Part shown: positions 36,301 through 47,690 of the stretch, piece by piece
How positions within the stretch are numbered: position 1 is the first letter of the stretch
How the letters are laid out: the number at the start of each line of letters is the position of its first letter
DNA from: Artocarpus heterophyllus
Lineage: Eukaryota > Streptophyta > Magnoliopsida > Rosales > Moraceae
Assembly (NCBI GenBank): GCA_025403435.1
Contig: CM046327.1
Location: 11,896,218-11,960,217 of the forward strand
Reading direction: 5' to 3'
DNA: 64,000 bases
The notes under the pieces: generated by a model
Told to the model about the DNA's origin: nothing
The model's input: only the letters and a program-made list of their open reading frames with translations
Database searches by the model: none
Program-made: the position numbers and the translations under genes

Positions 36301-37155
36301 CCGAATTTATGCCGGTTCTCTTTTGAGTAAAATGTCACATATATCACAACATTATAAGTACTTGTTTAGGTACCATTCAACTAAAACAGATAGGCCTAAA
36401 GCGAAGAAGCCAAAACGAAGTACAAAATAAGCTGAATGAAAGATCTTTCAGCTTAGAGAAAACAAAACTAGGCAACATATCATGATCAAAACTTTGACAT
36501 ATAAGCCCCAGTTGAAGCTAGGACTAATTACTATTTAAAAATAAATAAATAAACAAATAGAAGCTAAGAATACAGAAGAGCTTCCAATTTTCAAGCCCCA
36601 AAAAGGGAATAATCTCTTGGCGCCATTGTTTATATAATGAAGGTCATAATAACTAACATGCTTCATTTTGGAGTCTAACACAGACATTGTCCCAAGTTGT
36701 ACGGACCATTTATCATTTTCTCTTACTTTTCTTTCTTTAATTCCTTGTCCCCCTTTCTCGCTGAACTTGAAATTAGAGAACACTGTAATTTTTACTACCT
36801 TTCCAAATTCAAGAAGTGGGTCTTCTCATCATCTCAACAATAGTACTCTCCTCAGCGAGAAATTTCTAAAACTAAAAAAAAAAACTAGTATTTTTTTGTA
36901 CATGAACAGTTCAAAACTCAAAGTACTAAAGAACCCATGTATGAATTTTACTCGCAGGAAAAAAAAAAAATACCTTGAGCTAGCGTACTCAAAGAGCTTG
37001 CCGGTGGAAGAGAAAATGATGAGACCTACATCAGCATCGCAAAGAACAGATAGCTCCTCAGCTTTCTTGAAAAGCCCTCTCCTTCTCTTGGAGAAGGTGA
37101 CTTGCCTGGCCGTGGCGTTGTCGATCTTCTTAATCTGAATCTTCTCTCTCGCCAT
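29111..37155 (-). CDS. SVP-like: MIKC-type MADS-box transcription factor, SVP clade, eight exons
   Basis: Exons on the - strand: 36974-37155, 34789-34867, 31877-31941, 31612-31711, 31239-31280, 30792-30833, 30445-30596, 29111-29129. They join in frame into 226 codons plus stop. Residues 1-60 are a complete MADS domain ([20 protein letters not shown]..., [14 protein letters not shown]), then a short I region ([19 protein letters not shown]), a K domain of coiled-coil heptads (about 88-165), and a C-terminus with EEGQSSES and SLKLGLPYSG. The LKLGL stretch is an EAR-like repression motif. This is the StMADS11 family (SVP, AGL24, JOINTLESS); the C-terminus favours SVP, which represses flowering or controls dormancy. 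Intron 4 (31281-31611) starts GCAAGT; the others fit GT-AG. Introns 1, 2 and 7 are long (2.1, 2.8 and 1.3 kb). No disabling change was found. Confidence 0.95.
29216..30175. mobile_element. long-TIR element in SVP intron 7
   Basis: The left end (CTTCTAGTCCCTGAATTATG, then TGACATTTTAGTT) matches the inverted right end (AGTTCTCGGATTATGCGTAT, then TGCCATTTTAGTTCTTGAA). This gives imperfect terminal inverted repeats of about 55-60 bp. The interior is AT-rich without coding. Target duplication was not resolved; a Mutator-like MITE is possible. Confidence 0.5.
31368..31501 (+). mobile_element. TRIM-like short LTR with PBS in SVP intron 4
   Basis: TGTCCCACATTG at 31368 matches a common start of short plant LTRs. 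The segment ends TTAACA at 31489, followed by TGGTATCATGGC (31490-31501), one or two changes from the initiator-Met PBS TGGTATCAGAGC. The LTR would be about 122 bp, inflated by a run of 26 T. Homologous-looking internal sequence may run to about 31590. It sits just inside the intron whose donor is GC. Confidence 0.5.
31795..31845. repeat. (GTAT)n and (GT)n microsatellites
   Basis: GTATGTATGTATGTATGTAT and then (GT)n, between exons 3 and 4 of the SVP-like gene. Confidence 0.85.
32105..32272. repeat. short dispersed element, copy C (SVP intron 2)
   Basis: Ends TATTTTGGAAGCAAGTT and, inverted, AGTGTTTGGGAAGTAAGT are near-complementary. Inside are two copies of the family motif, 'GTGTAGAGATCTCACATATT' and 'GTGTACAAATCTCACATGCT'. 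Confidence 0.5.
33334..33362. repeat. (AT)n microsatellite in SVP intron 2
   Basis: About fourteen AT dinucleotides. Confidence 0.9.
33614..34574. mobile_element. hAT-type non-autonomous element (961 bp) in SVP intron 2
   Basis: Flanked by an exact 8-bp duplication, ACCACAAG, at 33606-33613 and 34575-34582. The ends are 16-bp terminal inverted repeats: CAAGGTTTTAAAAGGC on the left and, inverted, CATGGTTTAAAAAGGC on the right. An 8-bp duplication and CA-G ends fit hAT. Both ends carry many short GAGGC / GCCTC repeats in inverted arrangement (for example 33660-33705 and 34405-34560). The interior has no transposase. Confidence 0.9.
36046..36071. repeat. (AT)n microsatellite in SVP intron 1
   Basis: About twelve TA dinucleotides. 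Confidence 0.85.
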
Positions 37156-39429
37156 TCTAAACCAAAATTCAAAACCCTTGATCTTCTTCTTAATCTGAAT
37201 CTTTCTGATCTATGGCAGTGAATAAACCAGCATACATATATATATATATAGATTTATATATCAGGCAAAAACCAACCACGTAGAAAATGAAAAGTTGCTA
37301 AATATGGAGGTCTGCGGATGCGGGAGAACAGGCATGATCAGGTGCGAAAAATAGCAGTTTTTTTTTTTGCTAAATTTGGTCAAAAATATTATCCCTGCAA
37401 AACCCTAAGTGAAACTGTTAAAAGAAGAAAAAAGAGAAACACAAAGCTTAGATCCAGACGAAAACGGGGGAGGAGAAAATAATGTTGAATAATATTCCAC
37501 CAATTACATTACATGAAAAGAGGAGATGGGGTTGTGTGTGAGAGAGAAATTTTAATTTTGGCTTTCTTTTTTTTATACTTACTTACCAGTTTGGGATGGT
37601 TTCTGTTTGGTGCTTGGTTTTCGACGTTGGTTGGAGTCTGTGATAGAGCTTGGAGAGCCCACCAATAAATGAGAGAGAGAGTTACCCCTGTTTGGCATTG
37701 TGGTGGGAACCACAGTTCCCACCACAAACTCAATTATAAATAGTGTAAAGCTCTCACATGTTACAGTACCAATTTAAAAAATTGCTACAGTGTAAAGCTT
37801 TCACATGCTACAGTAAAAGTGGTTCCTACCACCGGTTCCCACCACCTTTCAAACACCACCTTATTCAGCAAAATAATAAATAATAACAATAATAATAATA
37901 ATTAAAAAATGAGAGTGACAGGGGGAGAATTTGTGTGTCGAGAAGTCAAAAAAACAGAGACCCTTTTCGGTGAAGCAGCTAAGCAGCTTCCTTTAACGTA
38001 TTTGACCTTTAATTGGTGCAAGGTTTGGAATTTTTGTAAAGTGTTAGGTACGATGGTTAAATTATTGGTTAAAAATATAAATATTATAATATATAAAAAT
38101 TTTATATTATTTTTAATTAAAAATTAAATAATGTCAAATAGAATATTAATTTTGACTGAGATGTTGGGAAAAAAAGAAAAGCAATCAACAATCTACAACT
38201 ACAACTTATATATATATATATAAAAAATAGAGTAATACTACAATGAGAATGTTCAAAAGTTATCATAGATGAGCAACTTCTTTTTAACCATTAGATTCAA
38301 ATTCAATAGTCCAAAATCACTTCCCAATAGTAACAAAAATGTACTATCCATATTAACCTGTTCAATCAAATAATTACAAAAGATAAATAAAAAATAAAAA
38401 TTGTTAAACAAAATTTTAAAACAATTTAGGAAAAAAAAAAAGAAACAGCATTGGGCAACCATTACCAGAAGGCATCATCATGATCGATGACTAGGACAAG
38501 GAGTCGCAAAGACAACCAATGGAGGGGTGGTAGCCACCTGAAGCTTGATTCGTGACCAAGGCTTGTGGCTAGGTCTAGAAGAAATCGCAGCCGGTCGCAA
38601 ACTCAGTCCAACTAGTACAACCTATGATGGCCGTGACTTTCAAGTCTCGCGACCAACAAAGGTGGAGGAGTCGAATCCCCCTTTGCTATGGATAGAATCA
38701 TGACCCACTAGTCATGACAACTTGTGACCCTAAGGCGGACACGATGATGGAATCATGAGTCAGTGTGTGGAGGTCATGACCACTGTCGCGTCAGACTTGA
38801 AGGTGAGTCACAACCCACCGTGAGGTAGATGACGTTGTGGGGGTCACAATCTATGGTGATTCCGATTGGGTAGCCATGGTGGCTCTCTAGTGAGTTAGAT
38901 AACACTCCTACATACTCTAGTGACCTACGCTTCTACTTCGTCCGCTATTAAATATGAACACTATTTTTTTAACGTAAAGAAACACTTTTTTAATTTTAGA
39001 AAAGAGTTTTTTGTTTCCTAATCTATGTATTTTTATCGGATGTGGGCAGGTTCGTGATACACCTAGGTGGCCTATGCTTTTTTAAACCATAGATTAAATA
39101 TAACGGTTAGGATGAAAGGTCTCGTTGATGGGACCATCTAGCCACTCCCATGTATTGGGCACTCTCCAACTTCTATTAATAGGAGCTTTAATTGAAAAAA
39201 TTTCAAAAAAAAGCCCTGAATATTAGTTGATTTGCAAATTTGTCTTTGTATTTTTTATAACCCAACTTATATTTTTTTACTATGTCAAAAATATTCTTTA
39301 ACTGCTTAAATTTTTAAAAATAAGATAAATATTCTTACTGGTCGACTATTAAATACTATTTCAATATTAATAACTAAGAATGAAAAGGTAAAAAAGTTTA
39401 ACAATAGTTTAAAAAAAAGGCAAATATTT
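37156..39429. other. upstream region of the SVP-like gene
   Basis: The near 350 bases should contain the 5' leader and promoter; an AT run lies at 37236-37250. A partial copy of the coding start (GATCTTCTT.AATCTGAATC) is repeated at 37181-37203. 37692-37860 is a dispersed element. 38461-38960 is less AT-rich, with repeated GTCATGAC/TCATGACC words, but gives no recognisable protein. Confidence 0.45.
37692..37860. repeat. short dispersed element, copy D, near the SVP promoter
   Basis: The ends TGTTTGGCATTGTGGTGGGA and, inverted, TGTTTGAAAGGTGGTGGGA form imperfect inverted repeats. The core holds the motif twice, GTGTAAAGCTCTCACATGTT and GTGTAAAGCTTTCACATGCT, each followed by ACAGTA. It lies about 540 bases upstream of the ATG. 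Confidence 0.6.
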
Positions 39430-40757
39430 CAGTTGGTCTTGAACTTTTTTTAAAATTACAATTTAGTTATTAATTTTTATTTTTATTTACTTAAGTCTAA
39501 CTTTAAAAAAATATGTGATTTGATCCCAACCGTTTAATTTTAGACAAAAAAATTTTTAAACATCTATTTTAACAAAATTTACTAAATTACCCCTATAATA
39601 ATAATAATAATAAAATACAAAATCAAAAAACAAAAAAAAAAGGGAAAAAACCAGCAAACTAAAAGAAATAAAATAATCCTTAGACTCTAACCCCCTTCCC
39701 CATCACCCACCCTGGCCACCGCCTCAATCCTTCGCTGGCGACCCCACCTCCGCCCAACCACCTCCGCCCAACCACCCCCTACCTTTGCCTTTGATAACTC
39801 AGTTGAGCATCCGACGAGGGGCGCGAGTGCCTTTAATTCTAGGCTCATGATGAAAGGCGTTAAGAGTGGCTCGTCGACAATCGTCGACACGGTCTGGGCT
39901 CACGACGAGGGGTGCTACGGATGGCTCGTCGGCGTGGTCTGGGCTCACGACGAATTGTTTGATTTGGTACTTTCTTGTATTACACTCACTTTGATGAAGA
40001 CTTTGCTTCGTTTGGTCTGCAAATATGTGGGTGTTCTTCATATACATTCTCGGTGCATTATTTTGTGATTGTTGAATTACTTTTGAATAATGAGGCTAAG
40101 ACATCAATATATGAAATCATCAGTGAGTGTTCCCTTTTTTTTTTCTCTTTTTGAGGATAGCTCGTGGCAGGCTAAGGTCACAAAGCATAAGGCCAGAGTT
40201 GTTTTGGCTTTTCTTTGCAATCACATTTAACCCATGATTTTCTTTTCTCTGGATTTTGTTATTTTCAGTTCAAGTGGGTGATTGTATTTATCAGTTTTCA
40301 ATTTGATTTTAATGATTTGAGTCTTATTTTATGGTGGGTTGGTCTAGTGGGAATGGGGCAATGACTAAGTTTTGGTTTGCAAATGAGAAAAAAAGATAGA
40401 CGGAGAGTTAAAGAGGTTGAAGAAGGAAGGCGAGAGGTTGAAGAAGAGGGAATCAAAGATAGACGGAGAGTTAGCGAGAGAGAAAGAGGGTAGAAAGAGA
40501 GCAAGGAAGGGGATATTGCTTATTTTTTTAATGGGATTTTGCTTTTTTGTTTTAATTTTAATTTCTTTAAAACGTATTAAGCATTTCGCTAAAATACCCT
40601 TATTAAAGTGGGAAAAATATTTTTTAACGTACAAATTTAATAGCTGGGGACCAAATCATACTTTTTTTAAAGATTAGATCCAATTAAATAAAAAAAATTG
40701 AGATCAAATTATATCTTTTTAAAAAAGTTAGAGACCAATTGAAAGTCAAAATGGTCT
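39430..40757. mobile_element. long-TIR element with a GC-rich interior
   Basis: The left flank (GTTGGTCTTGAACTTTTTTT ... GATTTGATCCC) is matched by the inverted right flank (ATTGGTCTCTAACTTTTTTA ... AATTTGATCTC, GATTTGGTCCCC). This gives imperfect terminal repeats of about 100 bases. The interior at 39700-39960 is GC-rich and lacks any protein I recognise. The layout recalls non-autonomous Mutator-like elements that have picked up other sequence. Target duplication not resolved. Confidence 0.5.
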
Positions 40758-42845
40758 ACCCTACAAAAGACACATTATATGCAACTTCTATACCTGGCTA
40801 GTAGAATTTAGACTTGTTTGACTAATCAAGCCCTACATTGGATCCTTAAAGAATTTAAATAATTAATGACTAAAATAATATTTAAATACTATTGAGGTTG
40901 TGTTTGGTCTTTTATAAAATTTTGACCAATTAAAAGATTTTTTTATTCTTTTGAAAAAAGTAGGGGATAATTTTTGGATAGTTAAAAAACATGGGGGATA
41001 AATTTTGAATGATCAAATGTACAGGAGCAAATTTTGGATTTAGTTAAAACTAAAGGGGGCCTTTTTGGATTTTTCTTAGCTTTTACCATATGAGTATATG
41101 TTATTTGAGCCTATTTTTATAATGTTATATCTAATTAAAATCAAATCCAAATTAATATATATGTGTGTGTATATATATATGAAATTGACAGAATCTATTA
41201 GTAGGATATTCAAGTCTATGCTAATAACATGGTAATATTTTTTTATAAAAATTAAATATAAAATATTTTTGCTATTAAATTTTTTAAAATACCCATGATA
41301 CTCTTAAAACTGTAAGAAATAGTTTCCGCTATTAAAAATAGCATAAAATAGTGATTTTACGCCTTATACGACCATCATATTCCTACAACAAATTCGATCT
41401 TTATCATATGTTTTGGGGAATTTTTATAAATGCCATCTTTTAATATTTACATTTTATAAATGCCATTCATGTCCTTTTGTGGCACAACTTAACATGTAGT
41501 ATAAATGATAGTGTGATATAAACTCTTTTAAGTATGACATAAATAAACAAAACTTTTGAAAGTATGGTATGACATGTAATTTTCTCAATGTTTTTTAGTT
41601 TTTTGTTTAAGTTAACATCTCTAACATTCATTTTTCTAAACCTTTTATTTCAAAAAAATAAAAATATATTTTCTCTAGCATTTTAGCATCCATTTTTAAG
41701 AGAATTGATTTAATAAACCAATTGCACTTGATAGGTCTAGTCTAATATATATTTGCCATGAAGTATAGACCAATGTTTCTACCTTTTAGTTTCCACTCTG
41801 GCAATCAAAATAAGTTGCCTCGCTAGTTAAAAGTAGACGTTCACTAAAATCTTATCCATCTTTATTTTATAGATTATGGACTATATGTTTAGGCTATTAT
41901 TTTACAATCATATCTTTCTACGTGTAAACCCTATATATATATATATATATATATGCATGATTTTCAATTTAGTATTGATAGACTTAGTGTAAGATATATT
42001 CAAGGAGAATGGAGCACTCGTGTTAGCCGAAGGAGTAGGAGCGAAACGTTAGCTTAGGGGCGAAAGAGTAACCCGATGTGGAGCTAGGAGAGGGGAAAGG
42101 AGAACTGCTTGACTTCGGGAGTTGAGCTCTTGCCACCAGTTCACAGGAGAGAGGGTAGCTCAACATCTATTTCAATTGATTCCCTTGGTTTATCCCTTGA
42201 ACAAGATAGGGCAAAAGGTTTAAGATCACAAACTAAATCTTAATAAGAAGATTTGATTGAAGGTATGAGGTGAAAGCTTTCTTTCAAGGAATGTAGCTAC
42301 TTAGCTAACTAGGATTATGTAGCACCCATTGTTTTCTTTAACAGATAAAACATAAAATATAATGACTTTATGAATGAGAATTATGATTTATAAACACATT
42401 CTTGTGTGCTATTTAAGAACATGATATTTATGATTAATAAGTTTATTTTTGAACCAATGATCTTTCTTGCAGTGGATGGTTAAGAGAAGTTCCAATGACA
42501 TAAAGTGCCTAATGTATGATTATTGTGATTTGTCCGTAAATTTTTAGTTTTGGTGATTTAATTTATTCTTTTAGTTTTTGGGAGTAGTAATTTAATTTTT
42601 AGAATTTGTTTTGATAATTCACATTTTAAAAAATAGTTACATTGTAGTGTGAATAGTACCAAACAACAACATTGTCGCTTAAATAGTATCAAAATGATAC
42701 ACTGTAGCATGCCTTGTGCACAAACAATAGAACAGCAACAAAAATGACAACACTGCAGCTCATCTTCTTCATTGAGGTTACCATAGCACTTAAGCCATGG
42801 CTTGTTTTTACCTTATTTCTTCACTTGCTTTATGTCCTAAATCTC
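40758..42845. other. AT-rich intergenic region
   Basis: No coding signal. A microsatellite (TA)n lies at 41930-41955. 42000-42330 is purine-rich and could be retroelement leader sequence. A TGTAGCACCC at 42317 followed by sequence loosely like the start of the 52.7-kb LTR may be the left edge of the old Gypsy element that continues at 46-52 kb, but this is weak. Confidence 0.35.
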
Positions 42846-42905
42846 TTAAGCCTCCCTCATAATGCATCTAACTCATTAAGCCTCCCTCATAATGCATCTA
42901 ACTCA
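42846..42905. repeat. exact 30-bp tandem duplication
   Basis: Two identical 30-bp units starting TTAAGCCTCCCTCATAATGC. Confidence 0.9.
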
Positions 42906-43368
42906 TTTGGAGAGTTTGAAGATATTTTCTTTAAAAAAAAGTACCCATACTTTGCCTATGTTGTTTCCATACTCAGCCGACAAAGATACACCACCCCCAT
43001 GTTCCATGCTTTCTCCTATGTGTTCCTTGACAGCCTTGCCATATGATTGCCCATTATCTTTGCACCTCAGTACATCATACTTTGTCATTTGCTCTCGATC
43101 ACCTCTTTCTTTGTTCCTTTCTTCTCATCTAACCAGCATATTCATCACACATCCTCCTCCATCATCCCACGTTCTAAGCCACCATCCCATGTCCCTCTAT
43201 TTTGTCTATTTCCTCTTTAACAACTCAGCCATATGGGCCATACTCAACTGTCCGTAATATGAAGATTCAAACCTCTCCCTTATTCTATCTCGAGCCTCTC
43301 ATTCTTCCTTTATTTCTTCTTCCATCCGAACTCACGTACATAACAAAGGTTTGCAACCAAGTTCTATT

Positions 43369-45355
43369 TGTTGGAAAAACATTGCCCAGCGGAATTTTAA
43401 AATTTTATATCAGAGTAATTTTTAAAACACAAGTTTGACATGTTATATGCATAAATTAGACAGATCTTACTAACATCTGTGTGCCGAAGAACCTCTGCAA
43501 CCTATGTAGAGAAGTAACATTCTAGAAGAGCCTCAACCAACTGGTATTCTTTGTTATTCTCTATCCACAACTGGAGTGAGTGTGGGCTCATACGTACAGC
43601 TCTTCCACTGGTGACTCTCCTTCCAACCAACAGAGAAAACACAAAGCTAATGTTCGTGATTTGTGAACAAAAGCTCTCAAGGAGTTTTCAAATGCTCACC
43701 ATAAGAGGATCACTCTTAAACTCTCAAATTGATCTAAGTAAATCATGAGACCCACTCCCTTTATATAGTTATTGGTCCTGGGGTCAGTCCTTATTAGAAT
43801 AGGTCTCAAAAATTCAAAACAGAATCAAGTTCGGATCAATATCTGATAAGATCCGCGTAAAAATACGTAATCTTATCACTCGTTGATCGGCAGGCCGAAC
43901 AGGCCCCATCGGCAGGCCGAACTCCCGCGAAAAAATCTCAGCAATTTATTTTCCACCCGAGATTCTATAGGATAAAGTCTCAGTTTTGATTCAAATAACC
44001 CAATAGAGAAGTTATCTGATCAAAATAAACTTTATCAAGATAATCTCTAAGAAAATAAATCAATTCACAATAATTCTACAAGTTTATCTTGATCTAATTT
44101 ATTCAAAATTAAATCAACCGATAAACAAACAAGAATTATCTGATCACAATAATTCAACAAGTTTATCTTGAACTAATTTCTTACAAACTTAATTCAACCG
44201 ATAAACAGACATGAATTATTTAATTCTTCCAAATTTTAAACCAATCTAATAAATCCGACATAAGTCACCAATTATTGGAAAAGCACGCCGTGTCGTTACA
44301 GGATTTTATAAGCTAGCAAAAGGGACCAAAATGGACCTATAAAGTTTAAGCTCATGATAGTTATAAAACCCAATATCCTAGATATACATTTCACAATTAT
44401 CAACTCTAACGCTACGCCACTAAAAGCTTGGAGCTGCACTCTCGAACTTTATAGAATTACGAAACTTATGTAGCTAAGTCTCCATGACATATCATAGTAT
44501 ATCGTATCCCCATATGAAAATCCATAATCGACTTAAGGACAAGTTCTGTCTTACTTTCCCAATTATTTTTATCTTACGTTCTATCGTCTCACCATTAGAA
44601 AACTTACCATCCAAAGACAGTATACCATTCGGTTACACCTATGTATCCAAATGGTTGAGCGCTCCAGTTTTTCAATTACAGGACAACGCATATAAGAGGA
44701 TATCATTACTCCTAAAGAGGAGCTATGGATTCCATATCTATGAATAACAAGTCTACGCTATCAAGAGTCATGCCTCCAATGTACCGGCATGCATACCACT
44801 ATTGAGATGTGGGTGTCACCCTTTGGTACATCAAAAGACACAAGTCGAGATAACGGGCCCACTATTCATCTCAGGATTAAGATACAATACAAATGACTGT
44901 CTAAAGTGAATCGATTTGCCAAGACAGAATTATTAATCCAAATCAATTCACTTTATGTCTCGATCCAACACATCGTCACCTATGACAACGTGCTAATGTT
45001 TCTATTCATGGAGTCCAACTCCGATGGTCAAGACAAACCATCTCCCAAAAGAGATATAGACAACATAACAATCTTTACATGAATAAAGCGCCCAACTTTA
45101 TTCCCTTGATTGCGGATCATATGTTTTAGACCGTCACTTTAAGAATCATGTCTTCCGTATAATCAGTCCATCATATGCCCAATTCTTAAGGTTTAGACCG
45201 ACAGTCTCAGACTATTGTTTGCTTAACATACATTCAACAAATATGAACGTAAAGAGGACAAGATTTGGTATATATAAATGAATAAATTCTTTATTGATAA
45301 AAATGTCTCTAGAAACGTATTACATTTTTACTCCTTAGGGCATACATGTCTAACA
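43369..45355 (-). mobile_element. solo LTR, 1987 bp, unclassified family
   Basis: Exact 5-bp duplication CTATT at 43364-43368 and 45356-45360. In element orientation it starts TGTTAGACATGTATGCC and ends TTTTTCCAACA, with TG-CA termini. It is the same family as 59311-61344. In element orientation a TATATAAAG box lies at 43767-43759, matching the box at 60925 in the other copy. Short GC-rich repeats of CGGCCTGCCGATC type lie at 43885-43925. No internal coding region. Confidence 0.95.
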
Positions 45356-45755
45356 CTATTAACCCTCAATTCTCTTTCTTTGATCTCTACAACCCGTCCC
45401 CAACCATTTACTAAGCCATACGCGAATCAAACCAACAGAGTTACAACATATTCGTTGAAATCATTATTGGAGTCAAAATGGACTTTCGACCACTTCTTAA
45501 GTTGATTTTTCTTTCTATTTTTATACAAAATTTTTACCATGATATTATAGTGTTCGTAGGTATAATTTTATATGGTTTAATGTTTAGTTTTGTTTAAAAA
45601 AGAATTTTTTTTTGTGATTATTACTCTTCAATTCGTCAATTCCGCTCTATGGGATTGTCTAGGAAAGATAGAATTAAGATTTTATGAAAATTCTTTTTGT
45701 AATTGTTCATATATATGTTATACATGTTTCACAAAAATTTTGAATTCAAAACGCT

Positions 45756-46745
45756 GGCCCCGTTTGGTAGTGTTTTTATTTTGTTTTTGGTTTTCGAAAA
45801 AGTTAAAAATGAGAATATTTTAGAAAATATGTTAGGCTTGTTTTGGAAATTGTGTTTGGTTGATGCTTTTTGTCCTTTTTAAGAATAGTTGAGAAAAATG
45901 AAAATGTGTTTGGTGTACGTGTTTTTAAAAATGGCCATTAAAAAGTTTTAAATTAATCTATTTGATTATTGCATCAAACCAAATTAAATATTTTTTAATA
46001 AAAAATATTACTATAAAAAAACACAGATTTTTTTCTTTATCTTATCACATCCTTCTCATCTCTCTCTACCCTCTCATCTGTCTCTTTCTCGTATCTCTAA
46101 GAATCCCTCCATGGCCACCTTGTCGTCGGATTTCATTGCCACGTCGGCTGCGATTTTCTCTCTTGCGATTTTTTTGGGCCGTCATGGGTTTCGACCGAGA
46201 TCCAACACAAGTGAAGGGGTGCTTTGTTTGCAAGCACTGGGTTAAGGGGAAGCTGACAGGGGGCATTGGGGTCGGGGAGGCACTGGGGTGGAGGGGTCAT
46301 AAGGGGAGCGCTCCTAGGTTTGCCGGCTTTGGGTCGGGGGTTGCTAGGTTCATCGGCGTTGGGGTTGGGGAGGCTTTGGGTTCATTGGAGCTGAGGTCGG
46401 GGAGGCGCTAGGTTCGTCAACGCTAAGGTCGGGGGTCACTGGGTTCACCGACACTAGGGTAAGGGAGATGCTCATTTCACCGGCGTTGGAAGGAGAGAGC
46501 TCGAGGACTTGAGGAGAGTCCTATTTTTTGTCAAGAGAGAAAGAATAGTGAAAATGGGAGAGGGAAAAAAATGAAAATGGTAAAAATTCGTTTTCTTTTT
46601 TCAAGCCAATTTTGAGATTTTCGCAAAATGTTTTTTAAATTGTTGTAGGCTAGAAATATAACCAAATAAGTTTTCAAATTTGTTTTTGGAAATTATAGTT
46701 TTGAAAATGACAAAAATGTTCTTGAAAACAAAAATAAACAGGGCC
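45756..46745. mobile_element. TIR element of about 990 bp
   Basis: The left end GGCCCCGTTTGGTAGTGTTT and inverted right end GGCCCTGTTTATTTTTGTTT are similar over about 35 bases. A second matching pair (TTTGGTTTTCGAAAAA / TTTTGGAAAT) lies inside. A more GC-rich core at 46090-46500 has an ORF of 149 codons that matches no family I know. Non-autonomous DNA element inferred; target duplication unresolved. Confidence 0.45.
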
Positions 46746-46929
46746 ACTATTTTTTATTTATTTAAGTGTTCTTAAACTACCTTCAATTTCACTGAAGTTT
46801 TTCAGAATATTTCAATATGTGTTTAATACTAAAAAAATTCATACATGCTCATTTATGTGTGTAGTTATTGCCTACAAAATTTTTGTTCTAGGTAAACGTT
46901 AGAAATTAAATTAAAAATCTTAGAAATTG

Positions 46930-47690
46930 CACTGGTTAGTTGTTTCAGCAGAACTTCAGCAATGTTTTTGTATATATTAGAATGTTAAAATTTTTTTAGA
47001 TTAATCCAAATATGATAAAAATAAATCCAATTTTATATACGGATGTTATGAATATTATGCTAAAATTTTAGATCAATTAGAATTTTGTTTGATTTTAGAA
47101 AATTCCTTCATTGCCACCCACCCGTAGGATATTTTTAATGATAGTTTTGTTTTGTAAGTTCTAAAGTATAGAAAAAATATTTACAGTGATCCAATCATGA
47201 CAAAAATAAATCTAATAGTAAATATAGATGTTAAGAACCTTGTATTAAAATTTCAAAGTTATTAGAATTTTGTGCAAAGATACAAAATTCATTGATTAGT
47301 AACTACCTGTAGTACTTTTCCAACAACAGTGTTATGAATTGAAAATATGAAATAATTTCTTACAGCAATCCAAATACGATAAAATCTAGCGATATTTGCA
47401 AATGTTTAGAATGCTTTATCAAAAATTCAGATATGCTTGAATTTTGTGTGATTTTTAAAAATTCATGGACTGTTGACCACCTGTGTTATTTTTTAAGAAA
47501 CAGTATAGTGCCTTAGAAAGTATGAAAATAGTATTTACAGTTATTAAAAAATTATAAAATTTGATCTGATGACATATATGGATATTAAAAACATTGTGTT
47601 AAAATTTTAGAATCATTGTCATATTGTATGATTCTAGAAAAATCGTTGAATACTAACTATCAGGCTGAATTTGTGAATCCGTCTAGAATG
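46930..47690 (+). repeat. degenerate tandem repeat, period about 175-185 bp, about 3.6 units
   Basis: The block CCAA(A/T)(A/T)(A/C)GATAAA recurs at about 47006, 47191, 47370 and 47543. Each is followed by GGATGTTA-like, AAAATTTTAGA-like, GAATTTTGTGTGATT-like and GACCACCTGTA-like blocks in the same order. It lies in the presumed 5' LTR/leader of the old Gypsy element. Confidence 0.75.

Noticed and set aside
36829..37155. 108-codon ORF on the - strand starting with a MADS domain
   Set aside because: Only 36974-37155 is coding; the rest reads through the donor into intron 1. It was replaced by the eight-exon model.
29111..37155. AGL24 or JOINTLESS instead of SVP for the MADS gene
   Set aside because: The EEGQSSES and LKLGLPYSG C-terminal motifs fit SVP better, but without a tree orthology stays approximate.
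42317..42345. Left end of the old Gypsy 5' LTR
   Set aside because: TGTAGCACCC resembles the TGTAACACCC start, but the LTR would then exceed 3.7 kb even without the insertions, longer than its relative; evidence too thin.
42714..43257. Overlapping ORFs of 110 and 121 codons
   Set aside because: They include a tandem duplication and low-complexity Leu/Ser/Pro-rich text with no recognisable domain; no splice or gene context.
46066..46411. Gly/Arg-rich ORFs on both strands
   Set aside because: They lie in the GC-rich core of a TIR element, overlap each other and match nothing known.
46930..47690. CRISPR-like array
   Set aside because: Long degenerate 175-185 bp units without spacers in a plant genome; it is an ordinary tandem repeat.
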